Positions 30,535 through 43,131 of a stretch of DNA of 64,000 bases are shown one piece after another. The notes beneath the pieces are model-generated. The model saw only the letters and a list, made by a program, of their open reading frames with translations, was not told the DNA's origin and did no database searches. The position numbers were made by a program, and so were the translations under genes. Location of the stretch: positions 46,600,850 through 46,664,849 of the forward strand of contig CM066321.1 in assembly GCA_033807775.1 (NCBI GenBank), in the 5' to 3' direction. This stretch comes from Saussurea involucrata (Eukaryota > Streptophyta > Magnoliopsida > Asterales > Asteraceae). Within the stretch, counting starts at the first letter, position 1. Each line of letters starts with the position of its first letter.

Positions 30535-33500
30535 TCAGATTTTGGCATCTTTGAAATCGTTGTAGCTTCTGTTGTCTCTTCCGACTCTTCTGATCTCTTT
30601 GTAGAAACTGATGCAGAGTTCTCTTAGGCGGATTGTGGCATCAATCTCTCTGATGAAAGTATCTGCAGCATCTCTATTCATTTTCTCTGTATCTCTGTAT
30701 TTTACAAGGCTTGTTCTGAACTTGTTCAGAGTACTAGTTGCGTACTTCTGACAGTCCATGCACACAAACAGTTTAACTTCGCCTTGTGGGTTTTGAAATA
30801 CTAACCTAAACCGTGGTTCTGTGATGATTGAGTTAGGTACGGCGTCCGGTGGGCAGCGATCCTCTGGTGGTCGTAAATCCAGATGTTTGAGACCAAGATC
30901 CTTTCCCAGCTGGAAATCTAACATGCTGTAGAGCAGAAGCTTTTCCCTCATCGCTTTTCTCAACACTTGATAGGCTCTGGTGTTTGGCTCTGTGTTGTAG
31001 TTGTCTTTTGTCCATTGCAGAAGGTCAGGTAGATCATAAGGATTGATATTTCTTAGGTCAGCATCAGCGAAGGTGGTTTCTGAATTGTTCTCTCTTCTGA
31101 CTTTGTAAAGATTGTACCTGACCCTTGGATAGGTTCTTGTAAAGGAGAACCTGCAGCAGATTACCTTTTTGATCTTGTGGATTGAGAAGACATCTGCTTT
31201 GGTTCTTGGCTTTGTCCTTGTGAAGATGTTCTCAAATTCTTCTCTGGTCCTTGGATCTGTCACATGATCTGTAGGATGATTGGTCTGAAAGGATTGTTTA
31301 TAGAGGTATTTGTATACCACTTCTTCCATCTCTTCATGTGTTGGACTAGGTTGTGGTATTTGTCTTCTGAGACTCTCCATCTTTTGAACAACTTCTGCAG
31401 TTCTACCAGTTAGAAGAATGTCTGACAGAGGCTTCAATCCATATGCCCAGTCCTCTTCTTCAGGCTTTGGAGTTTGGAAGGCATCAAAGGCGCTCTTCAT
31501 CAATTTCTCTGTAGGCTTAGGCAATGATGGGGGTTGCCTCTGTAGGTTTTGACACTTGTTTTTTAGAGGACTTTTGTGGCGTTGGTTCTGTTGGCTTTCT
31601 TTGCTCTGTAACCTCTGTAGGAGGTTCTTTGGTGACTTCTTCTGTAAGCTCGGTTTCTGTGGATTGAGGTATGTCGAATCTTCTTGCCATTTTGAAAGCT
31701 AGTGTGAACCTGTGCCTTTCTTCTTCTCTCTGTGACATTCGATCAGTCATTGTATTGTGCATCTTTTTCAGAATATCAGAAGCAGAGGTCGTTGCTCTTT
31801 TTGGTTTGGTGGCAATTGACTTTCTTCTTGGTATGGTTGGGAGTTTTTCTTTTGATTTTGTTGAAGGACTTTCTTCCAAAATGATTACCACAGGGGTGGT
31901 TGTTGCCTCTGTGGGTTGCTGATCAGCTTCTAGAATGTTTGTTTCTTCAGGACTTGATTCCACAGAGATGGGTGTTGTCTCTGTGGGCTGTTGAGTTTGT
32001 TGTTGATCTTGGGTTTGTTCTGGAGGAGCTTGACTGATTGGTTCTGCTGCGATTGGTGGAGTTTGTATTCCTCTGCTCGTAGCTTTCTCCCTTGTATTCT
32101 CCCCCTTAGGATTATGTGATGGACCAGGATGGTCATCATCAGAATCATCCTGACTCTTATCAGAACTACCCTCTGCTCTGCAAGAAGCTTTGGTTTTCTT
32201 CGGTAATTCTGCTCCTGCTGCTATCAACTTTTCACAGACGTCGTCACAGAGGCCAAGTAGAGTCGCAAGCTCTGCCTCCGTTTTAAAACGCATTCTGCCA
32301 ACACTTCTTCTGAAATCCTTGACAAAGTTGGCATTTGCTGTTGTGAAGGAGACAATGAATTCTGTGACCTGGTTTATGACGTTCTGTCCTAGCTCTGTTA
32401 GCTGTGCTCTGGTCATGTAGTCTTTTGGCTGCATTATTGTCGTGTTGCGCATTGCCTCTGCTTGTACTTGTTTTAGGGCATTCTGTAGATCTGCAGGAGT
32501 AATGCCCTCTGCTCTGTTGAATTGCGTATTCATTTGTTCAAGGAAGTTTTTGACAGAGTCCTTGAACGCAGAAGTTGCAGTTGTTCCGAATTCTTGAGCG
32601 GCAGAAGTGGCTGTTGCTTTGGCAGTAGTTTCGGCAGAAGACTTCATCGCTGAGATGGCAGATTTCACCTCTGTGGACAGATTGTCCATTTTGGTGTTTA
32701 GTTTCAGGATAGCCGTCGATGTTGTCTCTGTAAAAGATTTGAAAGAGCTTTGCAACTCTTTCATTGTTTGGTTCACAGAGGTGACAAGGGTTTGGAACTC
32801 ATCCCTTGATACTTGTGTTCCTTGTGTAACCTCTGGAGGAACACATTCGTCTCCAGAGTGAGTCCCTGTTCCTGGGACACCTTCGTTCACCCTTGTTTGT
32901 ACGATGGGGGTGGAAGGATTTCCATCTGATCCTTGAGCAGAAGCATCTAGTGCTTCAGACTCTACAGAAGTTCTGTGAATGACATTGTCTAGATCCACTT
33001 CAGAGGTGGGTACTAGATTATCCTTCTGTTGACTCGGAGACTTGTCTAGAGTCTCTTCGTCGTTGTGCCCACTACTTCTCTCTGAAAGAAGTGTTGGCCC
33101 TAGTTGTGTGTGTGTGGCAGAGGAAACGAATTCCTCTGTAGGGTGTTCTGTTGTGATCTAGGGCGATAGATCACGAACTTTAGGTGAGTTTCTTTTAGGA
33201 GACTCTCTAGGAATGGATTCCCCGGTTTCTGTGGGCGCAGAAGTCGAAAGAGTGACTTCTGGCTGGTTGGGTTGGGTTTGGATCGAGCTGTGCTGCTCTA
33301 TTTCAATAACTCCTTCTGCAGCTAGACCTGCGGAGTTAGATATGTGGGTTGCACTGGGAGGGGGTGAGGGATTTGTGCCTTCTTCAACTTCAGCATCTTT
33401 TTCTTTTCCCTTTTCTTTTTCTCCCATTTTCTCTATGATTTCCTTAACCTTTTCTCTATTCCACTCAGTTGCGTTCTTTTGATTCCGTTCATTGATAGCT

Positions 33501-35364
33501 TCTTCTGACATGTGTATTTCCTCTATTTCTTCTTCTGTAGCTGTGCTTGGACTCTCTCTGTGGACGTCCAATCCTTGTTGAATGAAGGGGTTCTGTAGGA
33601 TAATAGGTGTGTTAGCGGGTTGATCTTTGGGTGTTGTGTCATCTTCTTGCAGATGTGTGTCAGAGCCAGAAATGGAGAAATATTGTTCTTCTGGGGAGTG
33701 GTGGTCGAGAGGTTGTGTCGTCCACCCTGCTGTATTTAGGGTGTTGGCAATGTCAGAGTTCTGTAGGAATTCGTTCAGGTCTCCTTGGTGAGCAAATCTA
33801 TCTGGAGATTGATAGGGTGATTGATATTCTTCTGTTGCCATCCCTTCTTCTGCATCTTCTTCTGCAGTTCTTTCTTCTGCGATTTCTTCTTCTTCTGCAA
33901 TGGTAACCGACTTTTCAAGTGATTTACCATGCTTCTTTTTGGTTTTCCTCCTCTTGGGTTTTGGTGCCTCTTCCTCTGTGATTTTCGATTTTCTTTTCTT
34001 CCTCAGTTTTGGGGAAGATGGAGGAACAGAGGAGCCAATTTCTGTGGCATGAGGAGGTGAAGGTTGATCTTTTGCAGCGCTTGTAGAGGTGCCTTCTGTA
34101 GTTTTTCTCTTCTTTGCTTTTGGAGTAGATGCAGAGGTTTTTGAAGAGGACTTCTCTCCCATGAGCTCTGCACGTTTGGCTATGAAGCTAAGTTGAATAG
34201 CCATGTGTTTTGCTAATTTGTTATCTTTTTCCTCTTGAGTGGAAAGAGGTTCTGCAATCATTGTTCCTAGGGGGACACCTAAACGCGGGGGTGTCATAGG
34301 ACTCGGTTTAGGAGTTCTATGATCGCGTATATACTCTTTCTTAAGGGTTTATTCGAGGCATACTTCAGAAGTTTCCTTAACAAAGGTCTGCAGTGTGTGT
34401 AGCCATCTACATGATCAGTGAGAATATTTTTGCTCATTGGAAACTGTTTGGGAATTGGCCCTTCCATTGGCCATTTCTGTATTAGCAACAGAGGTTCGAA
34501 CAAGACTCCCAGTATTCTTTGGAATTGCAGAGGTGGTAGAAACTTAGGATCGTTCTCTTTGACCCTTCTTGTGTTGTTCTTTCTGTCGATGGTGTTAATG
34601 ATCTCTTGCATCATTATGGTCGCGTAATCCAGTGGGAGATCATAGTAAACCCCATACATGATGGTCAATATCTGATGTGAGCTCTGGTCAATACTGCCTA
34701 TCTTCCCTGTCAGGCATCTGTTAAGAATAGAGAACAAAGTGTTCCACAGAGGTGGTAATCTTCCTCTACGGAAGTCATTTCTCTTCCGTAGTTGTGTGTT
34801 GTACCCAAGCATTTCTACGAAGCGACAGAGCTCGTCGTCTGTTGGTTGCTCTGCATATTTCTTCAAACCAAGAAGACCCCTTGTGGGTAGGTTGAACTCA
34901 AGTGAGAACATTGTTCTGTTGAACTTGATTTCAAGATGTTCAGATTTGTCGGGTCTTGAAATGTACCCTTTGATAATAGAATCGTCTTTATCAAATCGGC
35001 AGCTTTGCCAAAACTGGTTCAGATATCTGACTGGTATTTTGTTTGGGGTTCTTGAGTGTAGAGGGAAGAGGATGTGATTTTCCATTATGTTCAGAAGAAT
35101 GGCATGGGCTTCGCCGAAAGCAGTGGGTGAGGGGACCAAATAGCAGTTGTTGGATTTGATTGGTAGTACCCTTTCGAAGTGATCCTTTGCTATGAAGTTT
35201 TGCAGATGTGTTGTCGGAGCAAAGTCTGCTGAGTCGCCGGAATCTTCTAGTTCAATGTTTTGGGCAGGGTTGGGGTTTTCTGAATGTTCAGAATGAGCCG
35301 GTGAATGTTCTGGTGAGGTCGCCGGAGATTGTGCACGGGAGATAGCTTGAGAAGATGAAGCCAT
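30535..35364 (-). pseudogene. Giant extra ORF (aORF) of SireC, about 1600 codons
   Basis: Four consecutive minus-strand frames (35364-34294, 34297-33158, 32998-31517, 31524-30535) read as one gene. Start at ATG 35364 (MASSSQAISRAQSP). The first ~350 residues are a Ser/Pro-rich leader and a globular block (NQFWQSCRFDKDD, LPPLWNTLFSILNR, TIMYGVYYDLPLDYATI) shared with SireA1. A frameshift near 34345 passes into a Lys/Glu-rich, acidic, disordered part. A TAG at 33158 sits in the same frame as the coiled-coil part (MKELQSSFKSFTETT; STEVKSAISAMKSS). A slip in a C-run near 31535 gives the last domain, ending YNDFKDAKI. So two frameshifts and one nonsense codon. No hydrophobic membrane span or signal peptide seen, so an envelope role is unsupported. 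Function unknown. Confidence 0.8.
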
Positions 35365-36784
35365 TTGGTACTGAGAATAAGAAACTTGCAGGTTTTTGCA
35401 GGGTGTCGCCGGAGAAGAATGAGAGTTTGTAAAAGGTTTATGAGAGGGTAAGCTTGGTTTTTATATGAGGGTAAAACGGTAGAATTCGAAAGAGTAAAAT
35501 GTATGGCAATGGATTAAAATTTGGAATCCGTACTCAAGTTAGAACGGCGGGTTCAACTTTCCACAGAAAACGTTTCATGTACGCCCAATGAAAATAGGAC
35601 ACGTAGGCCATGTCAGAGGATGACATGACGTCGTGCGCGCCCCATTAATGCTAGGCGCGTGGGGTTATTCTTAGCCACATGTAATTCACTCTCAGTAAAA
35701 GTAACCGTTATTACTACAGAAATGCCCAAATAACAGATTGACAGAGCTTCTGTAGTTTACAGAGGCTCTGTGATCTCGAAAATCTTTGATGTTTATCCCT
35801 TTTTCATATATCTCATTGTTATCATGACTTCTGTGGGGTTCTTCTTTAACCAAAACGTTTGTAAAGATATTGGAGAGGATCAAATAGGATTTTTAGTCAA
35901 GAAATTTGCTCGCAGAGGTTTTGTGGCTCTGTTGGAACTTGCAGAAGTTCTGTGAGGGCCAGCAGAAGCTCTATGAGGGAAAAAATCTCATAACAAAAAT
36001 TTTATTAAATTTTCTGATCATCCAATTTTTGATTTGGTTTAAGAGATGTTTTTCGGACATATTTGAAAGTTTGTGTCCGAGAAGACTGTTATGAAAGAAC
36101 GGTTTGTTCGAGAAGGTCATGGTTTGTGTTTTCGGTTTCCGAGATAACATTCCAAAAGATCGACAGAGGGTTAATTTGCGATTACAGAGCATATTTCTTG
36201 CAGAGCCTCTGTTGAGCTCAGCAGAAGCTCTATGACCTTAAATTTCTCCTAATTCGAATTTTGTGTAACTTTTTGAGCTTTTGATTTTTGAAATATTATT
36301 CACAGTATATTTAGGACATATTTGACAATTCTTGTCCTGGAAAACTGTTTTATATTACCTTTTGTGCGAGAGACATACCTTTTGGTTCTTCTTTTCTCGG
36401 CAGTGATGTCTGACTTCTGTCGATATGGAGTCATCGACATTCTTCTTTGGCTTTCCCTTGAAAGTTTTATCTCTTTAGATCATTTCAGGGTCCCCTTTTG
36501 CTCCTCCTTGATCTAATCACCTCTGTAGATCAAGTAATTTCCTTTTGCTCCCCCTTGACCTATGCTTGGATCAAAGAATGATAAGTTTTGCATAGAACAT
36601 AGGTCATGTTTTCCAGAGGTTCTGTAGGGGTCGTCAGAGGTTCTGAGTTGACTTACAGAATCTCTGTGATTTTAAGAACTATTTAATATTAAGAACTTAC
36701 ATACAGAAATAAATTAATTTAAAGCAAAAATAAAGGAAATTTGTACATATTTACAGAATATAAAGCTATACTTACAGAGGATTG
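35365..36784 (-). other. Non-coding spacer between pol and aORF of SireC
   Basis: About 1.4 kb without a supportable gene, the likely leader of the aORF. Two purine tracts on the minus strand, at 36500-36510 (AAGGAGGAGC) and 36547-36557 (AAGGGGGAGC), resemble PPTs. Many GCAGAAG/CTCTG words, also found in the LTRs. Confidence 0.65.
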
Positions 36785-36939
36785 TCACACCATGTTTATC
36801 ATTCCTAACTTACCAACCAAGAAGTTGAATCTTTTCTCGTCTAGTGCTTTGGTGAATAAGTCAGCGAGTTGATATTCTGTTGGTACGAAATGCATTTCAA
36901 TTGTACTGTATTCAACATGATGTTTCAAGAAATGGTACC
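36785..36939 (-). pseudogene. pol: 3' end of SireC RNase H, left of Gyp2
   Basis: Minus strand from the Gyp2 target duplication to the TGA at 36785-36787. It carries the copia RNase H tail (EMHFVPTEYQLADLFTKAL, then LGMINMV). It is the continuation of the RNase H frame that breaks off at 45089, so Gyp2 cut an otherwise readable domain. Confidence 0.88.
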
Positions 36940-38896
36940 TGTAACGTCCCAAAAATTACAAAGAATTTAAAATTTTTAAAACATGCATTTCATTATAAAA
37001 TAACCCCAATTTAATAATTCGCAATTCAAATTAAATTAACGTCGTTAACTCAAACAGTCAATAAAGTTTACGCAGCGGAAATTTCATAAAATAAAATCTA
37101 AAGGTTTAAAAGTGAAATTTTAAACACTCTCAGCACCCCGCGCATAGTGTGTGTACCGTCAAGCCCGACTGCCGCTCGCACCTGAAATCACAACATATTG
37201 GGAAAAGGTAAGCTAATCGCTTAGTGAGTCCTACCACACACGCAGGTAGCAACCCCACGAATATCGCCCCTACTCGCAAGTAGGCAACGTCACCATCACC
37301 ACAAATATAAAACCACATAATGATAAATGCATAAATACGAACCTCGGTCCCACCGAGTACACCAAAAATATATCCACACAAGCTCAGTCCCACCGAGCCC
37401 TCGGTCCCACCGAGTAAAGACATTGATACCAGCTCAGTCCCACCGAGCCCTCGGTCGCACCGAGCCCTCGGTCCCACCGAGCCCTCGGTCCCACCGAGTA
37501 AAGATAATACAATTGTACTAGCTCAGTCCCACCGAGCCCTCGGTCCCACCGAGCCCCCCAGTCCCACTGAGGTGTACGCAAGCACAAATAATCGACATAT
37601 AATTTCAACAATCACAGCTAAATCATTCCAACCAAATTGGTCCACGTAAACACGTAATAACACATAGCACAAAAACAACGATATACATGAAATTCCTAAC
37701 TACGCAGTGAGAGAACTCACCTCAAAGCAAAGCGACGCGCTACCGAGCCGCAACACCAGCACGTCAACCTTCCTCACATTTTCCCACCTAATTACGCACT
37801 AAAAACGTCAACGGAAGGTCCCAACTCACGACACTTTTACTAGTTTAACGAAACTAAAAATTCCAGCTTTTATACTAAAAATGCAGGTCTGTTCGGGACC
37901 CATTTTACCCCTGCTAAACTAATCAAACCAAAAATATAATTCCATATTCAGGAAGTTCAATGTCTTACGGTTCCAGGGACGTATCGCACGCGTCCTAACG
38001 ATATTCCTAGCACTTTATATGAATTTTACAAAAACACCTCTCAGAGCAGCTAAAACAGAACCTTTCAGTACAAAACGACGATTTGACCTAAGCTACGTTC
38101 CGAACTGGTTTTTGCACAAAACATAGAAACGTTACTAGACTCAAAATGGGAACTTTTGGCACCGATTTCGCCCCAATCCGAGTTACGAGGAAAAAGTTAC
38201 GGTTTAAGCAAAACAGTGGCAGATTACTAAATTTTCACATGAAATGACACTATTGATTATTAACCCATTAAGTCGTGGCTTAATCCCAACAGACCCGAAA
38301 AGCATATGAACTACTGAATATGGGTTACCCTAGGCTGGACAACAGCCGTGCACCACCCCCTACCGCCTCCGGAGGCGGTGGTGGTTGGTGGCGTTTCTTT
38401 GACATACGATAACAACAAACGAGAAATAGACGAACTTACCTCGACGAACCCTTCTTCCTCCTCTTTTCCGACCAAACTTGCCGGCGATCGTCTCCTTCCT
38501 CCTCTCTCCTCGTCGCCGGCAGCAACCTCTATCACCCTCTCGGTTTCTCTCTCCCTCTCTCGGCTTCTTTCTTTCACTCTCTCTCTCTAGTTCTCTTCTT
38601 GGCCGAACACAACAAGAAAGGGGGAGGGGATGACTAAAGGTTGTGGTGGTTACTAGCATGAAACCGAAGGGAAGGGGAAGGGGAGGGGGTGACTCTTGGA
38701 CGATCCCTTGCCAAACTTTGGTGAGATGCCCCAATTAGCCCCTCAACTTTCCTTTCCTTGCAAAAAACCCACAAAGGTTGACTCATTTAACTTTTTGGTC
38801 CGATTCGACTACCCCGCTAACGGAAACCACATTAAATCAAACTTAAAAAGAAAAGAATTAATAAAAGAAATTACATACCGGGATACGGGCTTTACA
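36940..38896 (-). repeat. Gyp2 3' LTR
   Basis: 1957 bp, TGTAACGTCCC...GGGCTTTACA. It contains the hairpin-word array (37343-37571) and the 18 bp palindrome ACCGCCTCCGGAGGCGGT at 38362-38379. Confidence 0.96.
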
Positions 38897-39757
38897 ACTC
38901 TCCCCCACTTGGATTAGACTTCGTCCTCGAAGTCTATGCCCGTGCATAGCTAAAGATAGTTCTCCCACATCTCAACCTCAGGTTCCCAAGTTCACTTGAG
39001 ACCCCTTCTAAAACTTCTCGAATACTTTTCTTACTAACGTACTCCTTCTAGGACACTGAAATTATGATCGATAGAACACTTCACCAATTGGAATCATTCC
39101 TAGCCAAGCGACTTCGGTTGTCTCCCAACCTTAGATATTCCATACCTCCCGATTCAAATCTCAAGCTCTAAACATTCTCAAGTTGCTTACCAATATACCC
39201 AACTGGATACTCGGATCCGATCATTCCTACTATTAACTGTCGATTAACTCCTACGAGTTCTACTATACTCCCACAAATTACCCTACAAGAATCGTCAAAC
39301 CAGTAAATTTAAAATCACTCACGAAGGTCACTCCACCATAACCATTCACCACAAGCAAACACCTCAGGATTACTACTACCATCAACATAATTTCCTTAAA
39401 ATCGGCTACAATTCCCCAATTACACTAAGGTGTTTGGCTTCAAGCCCAAAAGTCGACACCTAAATATACTATTTACCTCAAAAATTCTACGCATATATCC
39501 TCTTTATTACAAAGGGCATCATTCCCTAACCGATACTATTCGGCCTACAGTACTAACACGCGTGGAATACCCAACCTTCCACCGTTGACGTATTTCCTAC
39601 ACTCGCTCTACGAAGCCTAGTTACACCGTATCAAGATACACCTTAACGTCTACCTCCCAGGTACGTGCTCAAGACTATATCCTCCTAGTGCCTACTGGAA
39701 AGTCAAAGTCATAACACATGAATACCGGGGTCCCACCCCGAGATACCCAACCGACCA
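38897..39757 (-). other. Gyp2 3' internal non-coding region with polypurine tract
   Basis: Near-identical to 7982-8843 of Gyp1. The PPT (GTGGGGGAGAGT on the minus strand) is at 38897-38908. No integrase motif recognised. Confidence 0.65.
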
Positions 39758-40690
39758 TTAAGACCGAGCAATTGACCCATGACTATCACGGACAAAATTC
39801 GGAATTTCCCCCGAAACTCTCTCGCGTTTGGCATTTTCCTCCAAAACTGCCACCTCCTGAGCACTACCTATCGACTCGAGAAGAGGTGCAACCACTGTTA
39901 ACCGTTGATACAAGCCCCGCAGTGGCTCACCATCCAGATGTCGACTAAGTGCGTCCGTAACAACATCCGCTTTACCGGGGTGGTAAAGTATCTCACCATC
40001 ATAATCCTTGACCACGTCAAGCCACCTCCTCTGACGCATGTTGAGGTTTTGCCGGTCATCAAGTACTGGAGACTTTTATGGTTAGTGTATACACTTGACG
40101 CCATACAAATAGTGCCTTTAAATCTTGAGAGCAAACACCATCAAATCTTACATACCCTCGGGCAAAGTCAACATCGGAGCCTCGTATAACGCCTGTGTAG
40201 CTCCTCAAAGCCCTCTGCTGCTCTTCACCCCAACTAAAAGCCGCAGATTTCTTCGTCAATCGGGACATCGGAAAAGCAATCTTGGAGAAATCCTGAATGG
40301 ATCTCCGGAAGTACCCTGCTAACCCAAGAAAACTCCGTACTTCAGTGAGAGTCTTCGGCACTTCCCACCGCATCACAGCCGTAATCTTGGCCGGATCCAC
40401 CATAATACCATTCTGGTTCACGACATGCCCTCGAAAGTGGACCTCTCGTAACCAGAACTCGCACTTGGAGAGCTTAGCATACAGCTTCTCCCGCCTCAAA
40501 ACTTCCAAAACATCTCGCAAATGCATCTCATACTCTTCCTTCGACTTCGATTACACAAGAATATCGTCGATGAACACGATCACCGATCGATCCCACATAG
40601 GGCTACATATCCGGTTCATGAGGTCCATAAACGTTGCGGGTGCATTGGTGAGCCAGAAAGGCATCACCACAAACTTGTAAATGGCCCTAA
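39758..40690 (-). pseudogene. pol: Gypsy RT (C-terminal part) and RNase H of Gyp2
   Basis: Uninterrupted counterpart of the Gyp1 fragment. The RT half (VVMPFWLTNAPATFMDLMNR, VFIDDILV then stop, CEFWLREVHFRGHVV, RSFLGLAGYFRRS) runs 40690-40059. RNase H (HPGKADVVTDALSRH) and the start of the RNase H-integrase connector (ENAKRERVSGEIPNFVRDS) end at 39758. The N-terminal RT half and all of integrase are missing. The breaks are the same as in Gyp1, so they predate both insertions. Confidence 0.87.
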
Positions 40691-40857
40691 CGTGAACGAA
40701 AGGCCGTCTACTCCGTATCCTCTCTCCTCACCCGCATCCGATGATACCCCGATAACTCATCGGAAAATACGTCAACAAACTCACGTACAACCGGCACATC
40801 CTCCGCAGTCTTCTTCTCTCTGACGCCGCGCGTGTCTATCACATACGCTAATTACCC

Positions 40858-41290
40858 CTAGCCACTGCGCTGCAAGTATTTCCGAGCACTTACAACCGAA
40901 CATAACGCTAGGGTCCGCCTGGGTGAGTCTCCCTGAACTAGCATTTCTCCCCCGCTTGGGGTTCGAACTTGTACTTGTTTGCGACGACAAACAATCTCAG
41001 TATCAAAAGCATCCATCCAATCCATGCCCACAGTCACGCACAACTCCCGCATAGCGATCGGAATCAAATCAATCGGGAACTTCACACCAGAGATCTCCAA
41101 AGTGCACCCCCGGTACACGTCAGTAACCGTCAGGGTCCTGTCTTCAGCAACCGCAACCACAAGTGGACAGCCTAACCGTCCTACAACTCGGCCCCAAACA
41201 CTCACTGACTATGTGAGACACGGAAGGATGAGTAGCCCCGCTATCAATCATCACCCCAGCAAGCACCGAGTTAACCAAGAACGTACATGT
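40858..41290 (-). pseudogene. Gypsy protease of Gyp2
   Basis: Same content as 15016-15448: IDSGATH near 41247, then the GCPLVVAVAEDRTL block in a second frame, then decay after LQRSG. The retropepsin Asp-Ser-Gly is readable, but the frame is broken. Confidence 0.8.
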
Positions 41291-41341
41291 CACCACTTTA
41301 TATGTAGCTTGTGCCTCCTCCACTCCCAGTTGATGAACTCT

Positions 41342-41972
41342 ACCTCAGGCCGCCTCCATCACTACAGCAAGTGAAGCATACTGCGCAGTACTCACGAACT
41401 CCCTGATCTTGGTACGTAACATATCCTTGTACCGTGTCCTCTTCATGTCCTCAAAAGCAGCATGCTAAGGATAGAATAATGTCATTTCCGTGAACTTTCG
41501 GTTCACCTCCTTATGGCCTCCGCAGTCTGAGAGAGCTCCAAGAACTCTTTGACACTCCTCTCCATCTCCACTAGAGGCACATGCTCTACACGAAACATAC
41601 GACGAACTCCTCCCAGGTCAAGTAGTGCGCCCGTTAAGCGTCAAAGTAGTAGCACACCAGTCTTTCGCTCCGTCTCGTAACAGATTCACCGCGAAGCGAA
41701 CCTTCTAGTTCGCAGGACAACCACCGGTAAGGAATGTGCACTCCATAACCGATCCAGACTCTCTTGTTCGGGGCTTCCCACCCGCAGGGGGTGGAATCGC
41801 CGCGATGCGCTCCTCCATCGACACTATTACCTCATCACGAATGGAGGTAATAATTTCGGGGATCGCCTCCTCAAAATATGCGTCACCTCGACCGCAAACA
41901 TCTCACGAATCTGATCAGCAATAATTCCAGCATCAGCATCTGGATCAGCATTGTTGTTCCTCCTTAACGAGC
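41342..41972 (-). pseudogene. gag: Gypsy gag remnant of Gyp2
   Basis: Same as the Gyp1 gag remnant: recognisable gypsy gag words (MEERIAAIPPPAGG, KRTRYKDMLR, IREFVSTAQYASLAV) spread over several frames with shared stops. Confidence 0.7.
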
Positions 41973-43131
41973 TACTAGCACACATTAAAACCTGCTAACT
42001 ACGCTCACACTCAACTCTTCGGATTCTCCGTGACTTTCCCCGACTCGAGCACGGATCCTGTGCTTCAGATAGTAGGAGCTCTGCTACTACCCTTCACACC
42101 TATCCTTACTCGTTTCGAGTCCTGTCCTGGGACGTCCAAGTAGTTGCTTACCACAAACAAACACATATGCCCATTCCGGCATATGCAAACACTTTTCCTA
42201 GCTCCCTAGAAAAGTCGTAATACCCCACTACCCTTGCTAGAACGGAACCCCCACTAGCCCTGACGAGTCGCCTCGTGAACGCACAGTCGTATACAGTGGA
42301 AACCAGATAGACATTCGAATATAAGATTCTATCCTACAACGGTTGGACTCATACAAGAGCTGCGCAATAGAACTAAATCTAACATTCTAAGGCTATTCGG
42401 TTCCTACCGCATACAGCCTATAGTGCATTCGCTTAACAACCTATCAAGGTTAGCATAAGTTCCTAATAGCAAGTAAAAACCATACAATACCACAAAATCC
42501 ACGTAAGCAATCTAGCATACATACTCCTATGTTCTAGAAAGCAATCTAGCATACGTACTCATATGTAAACGCTATTCCCAGCTCACTAGGAATTTCATCT
42601 CATCCCACTACTCTTGCTACAACGGAATCCCTGTTAGCCATAACGAGTTGCCTCGCGAATACCCAGTCGCACGCATCGTGAATCAAATAGACATTCGAAT
42701 ACAAGATTCTATCCTAGAACGGTTGGACTCAAACAAGAGCTGCGCAATAGAACTAAATCAAATATTCTAAGGCTATATGATTCTTACTGCATGCAACCTA
42801 TAGGGCCTTCACTTGACAACCTACTATAACTAGCATTGATTCCTACTAGCAAGCAGTCATCGTACAGTACAGTGTAAACAACCTCGGCAATTTAGCATGC
42901 ATACCCTATGCCTAGAAAGCAATAAATACACTAAGTGCTGTACCTTCCCAATTGGCGTCGGCTGACTGTACACACTGCGCCCACGATCACCGTTTCCCAA
43001 ACGGGCTTTCTCCGTTCATTTATTTTCAAAGATTTTAATAAGAGAGTTAAAAAAAAACTTCATAGCCGCAACTTGAGACCAAACACACCGAGATGTGTTT
43101 GATTCACTCAAGCTGTGCTCTGATACCAAGT
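41973..43131 (-). other. Gyp2 5' leader with internal duplication and primer-binding site
   Basis: Non-coding. Two diverged ~370 bp direct copies lie at about 42181-42553 and 42561-42920. The primer-binding site TGGTATCAGAGC is on the minus strand at 43117-43128. Confidence 0.85.

Noticed and set aside
34739..35077. Plus-strand ORFs over SireC and SireB aORFs (for example 112 and 133 codons)
   Set aside because: Antisense shadows of the longer minus-strand coding frames, which alone carry conserved protein blocks.
30535..35364. Calling the aORF an envelope glycoprotein
   Set aside because: No signal peptide, no hydrophobic span of membrane length and no N-glycosylation-rich ectodomain pattern were seen; position after pol alone is not enough.
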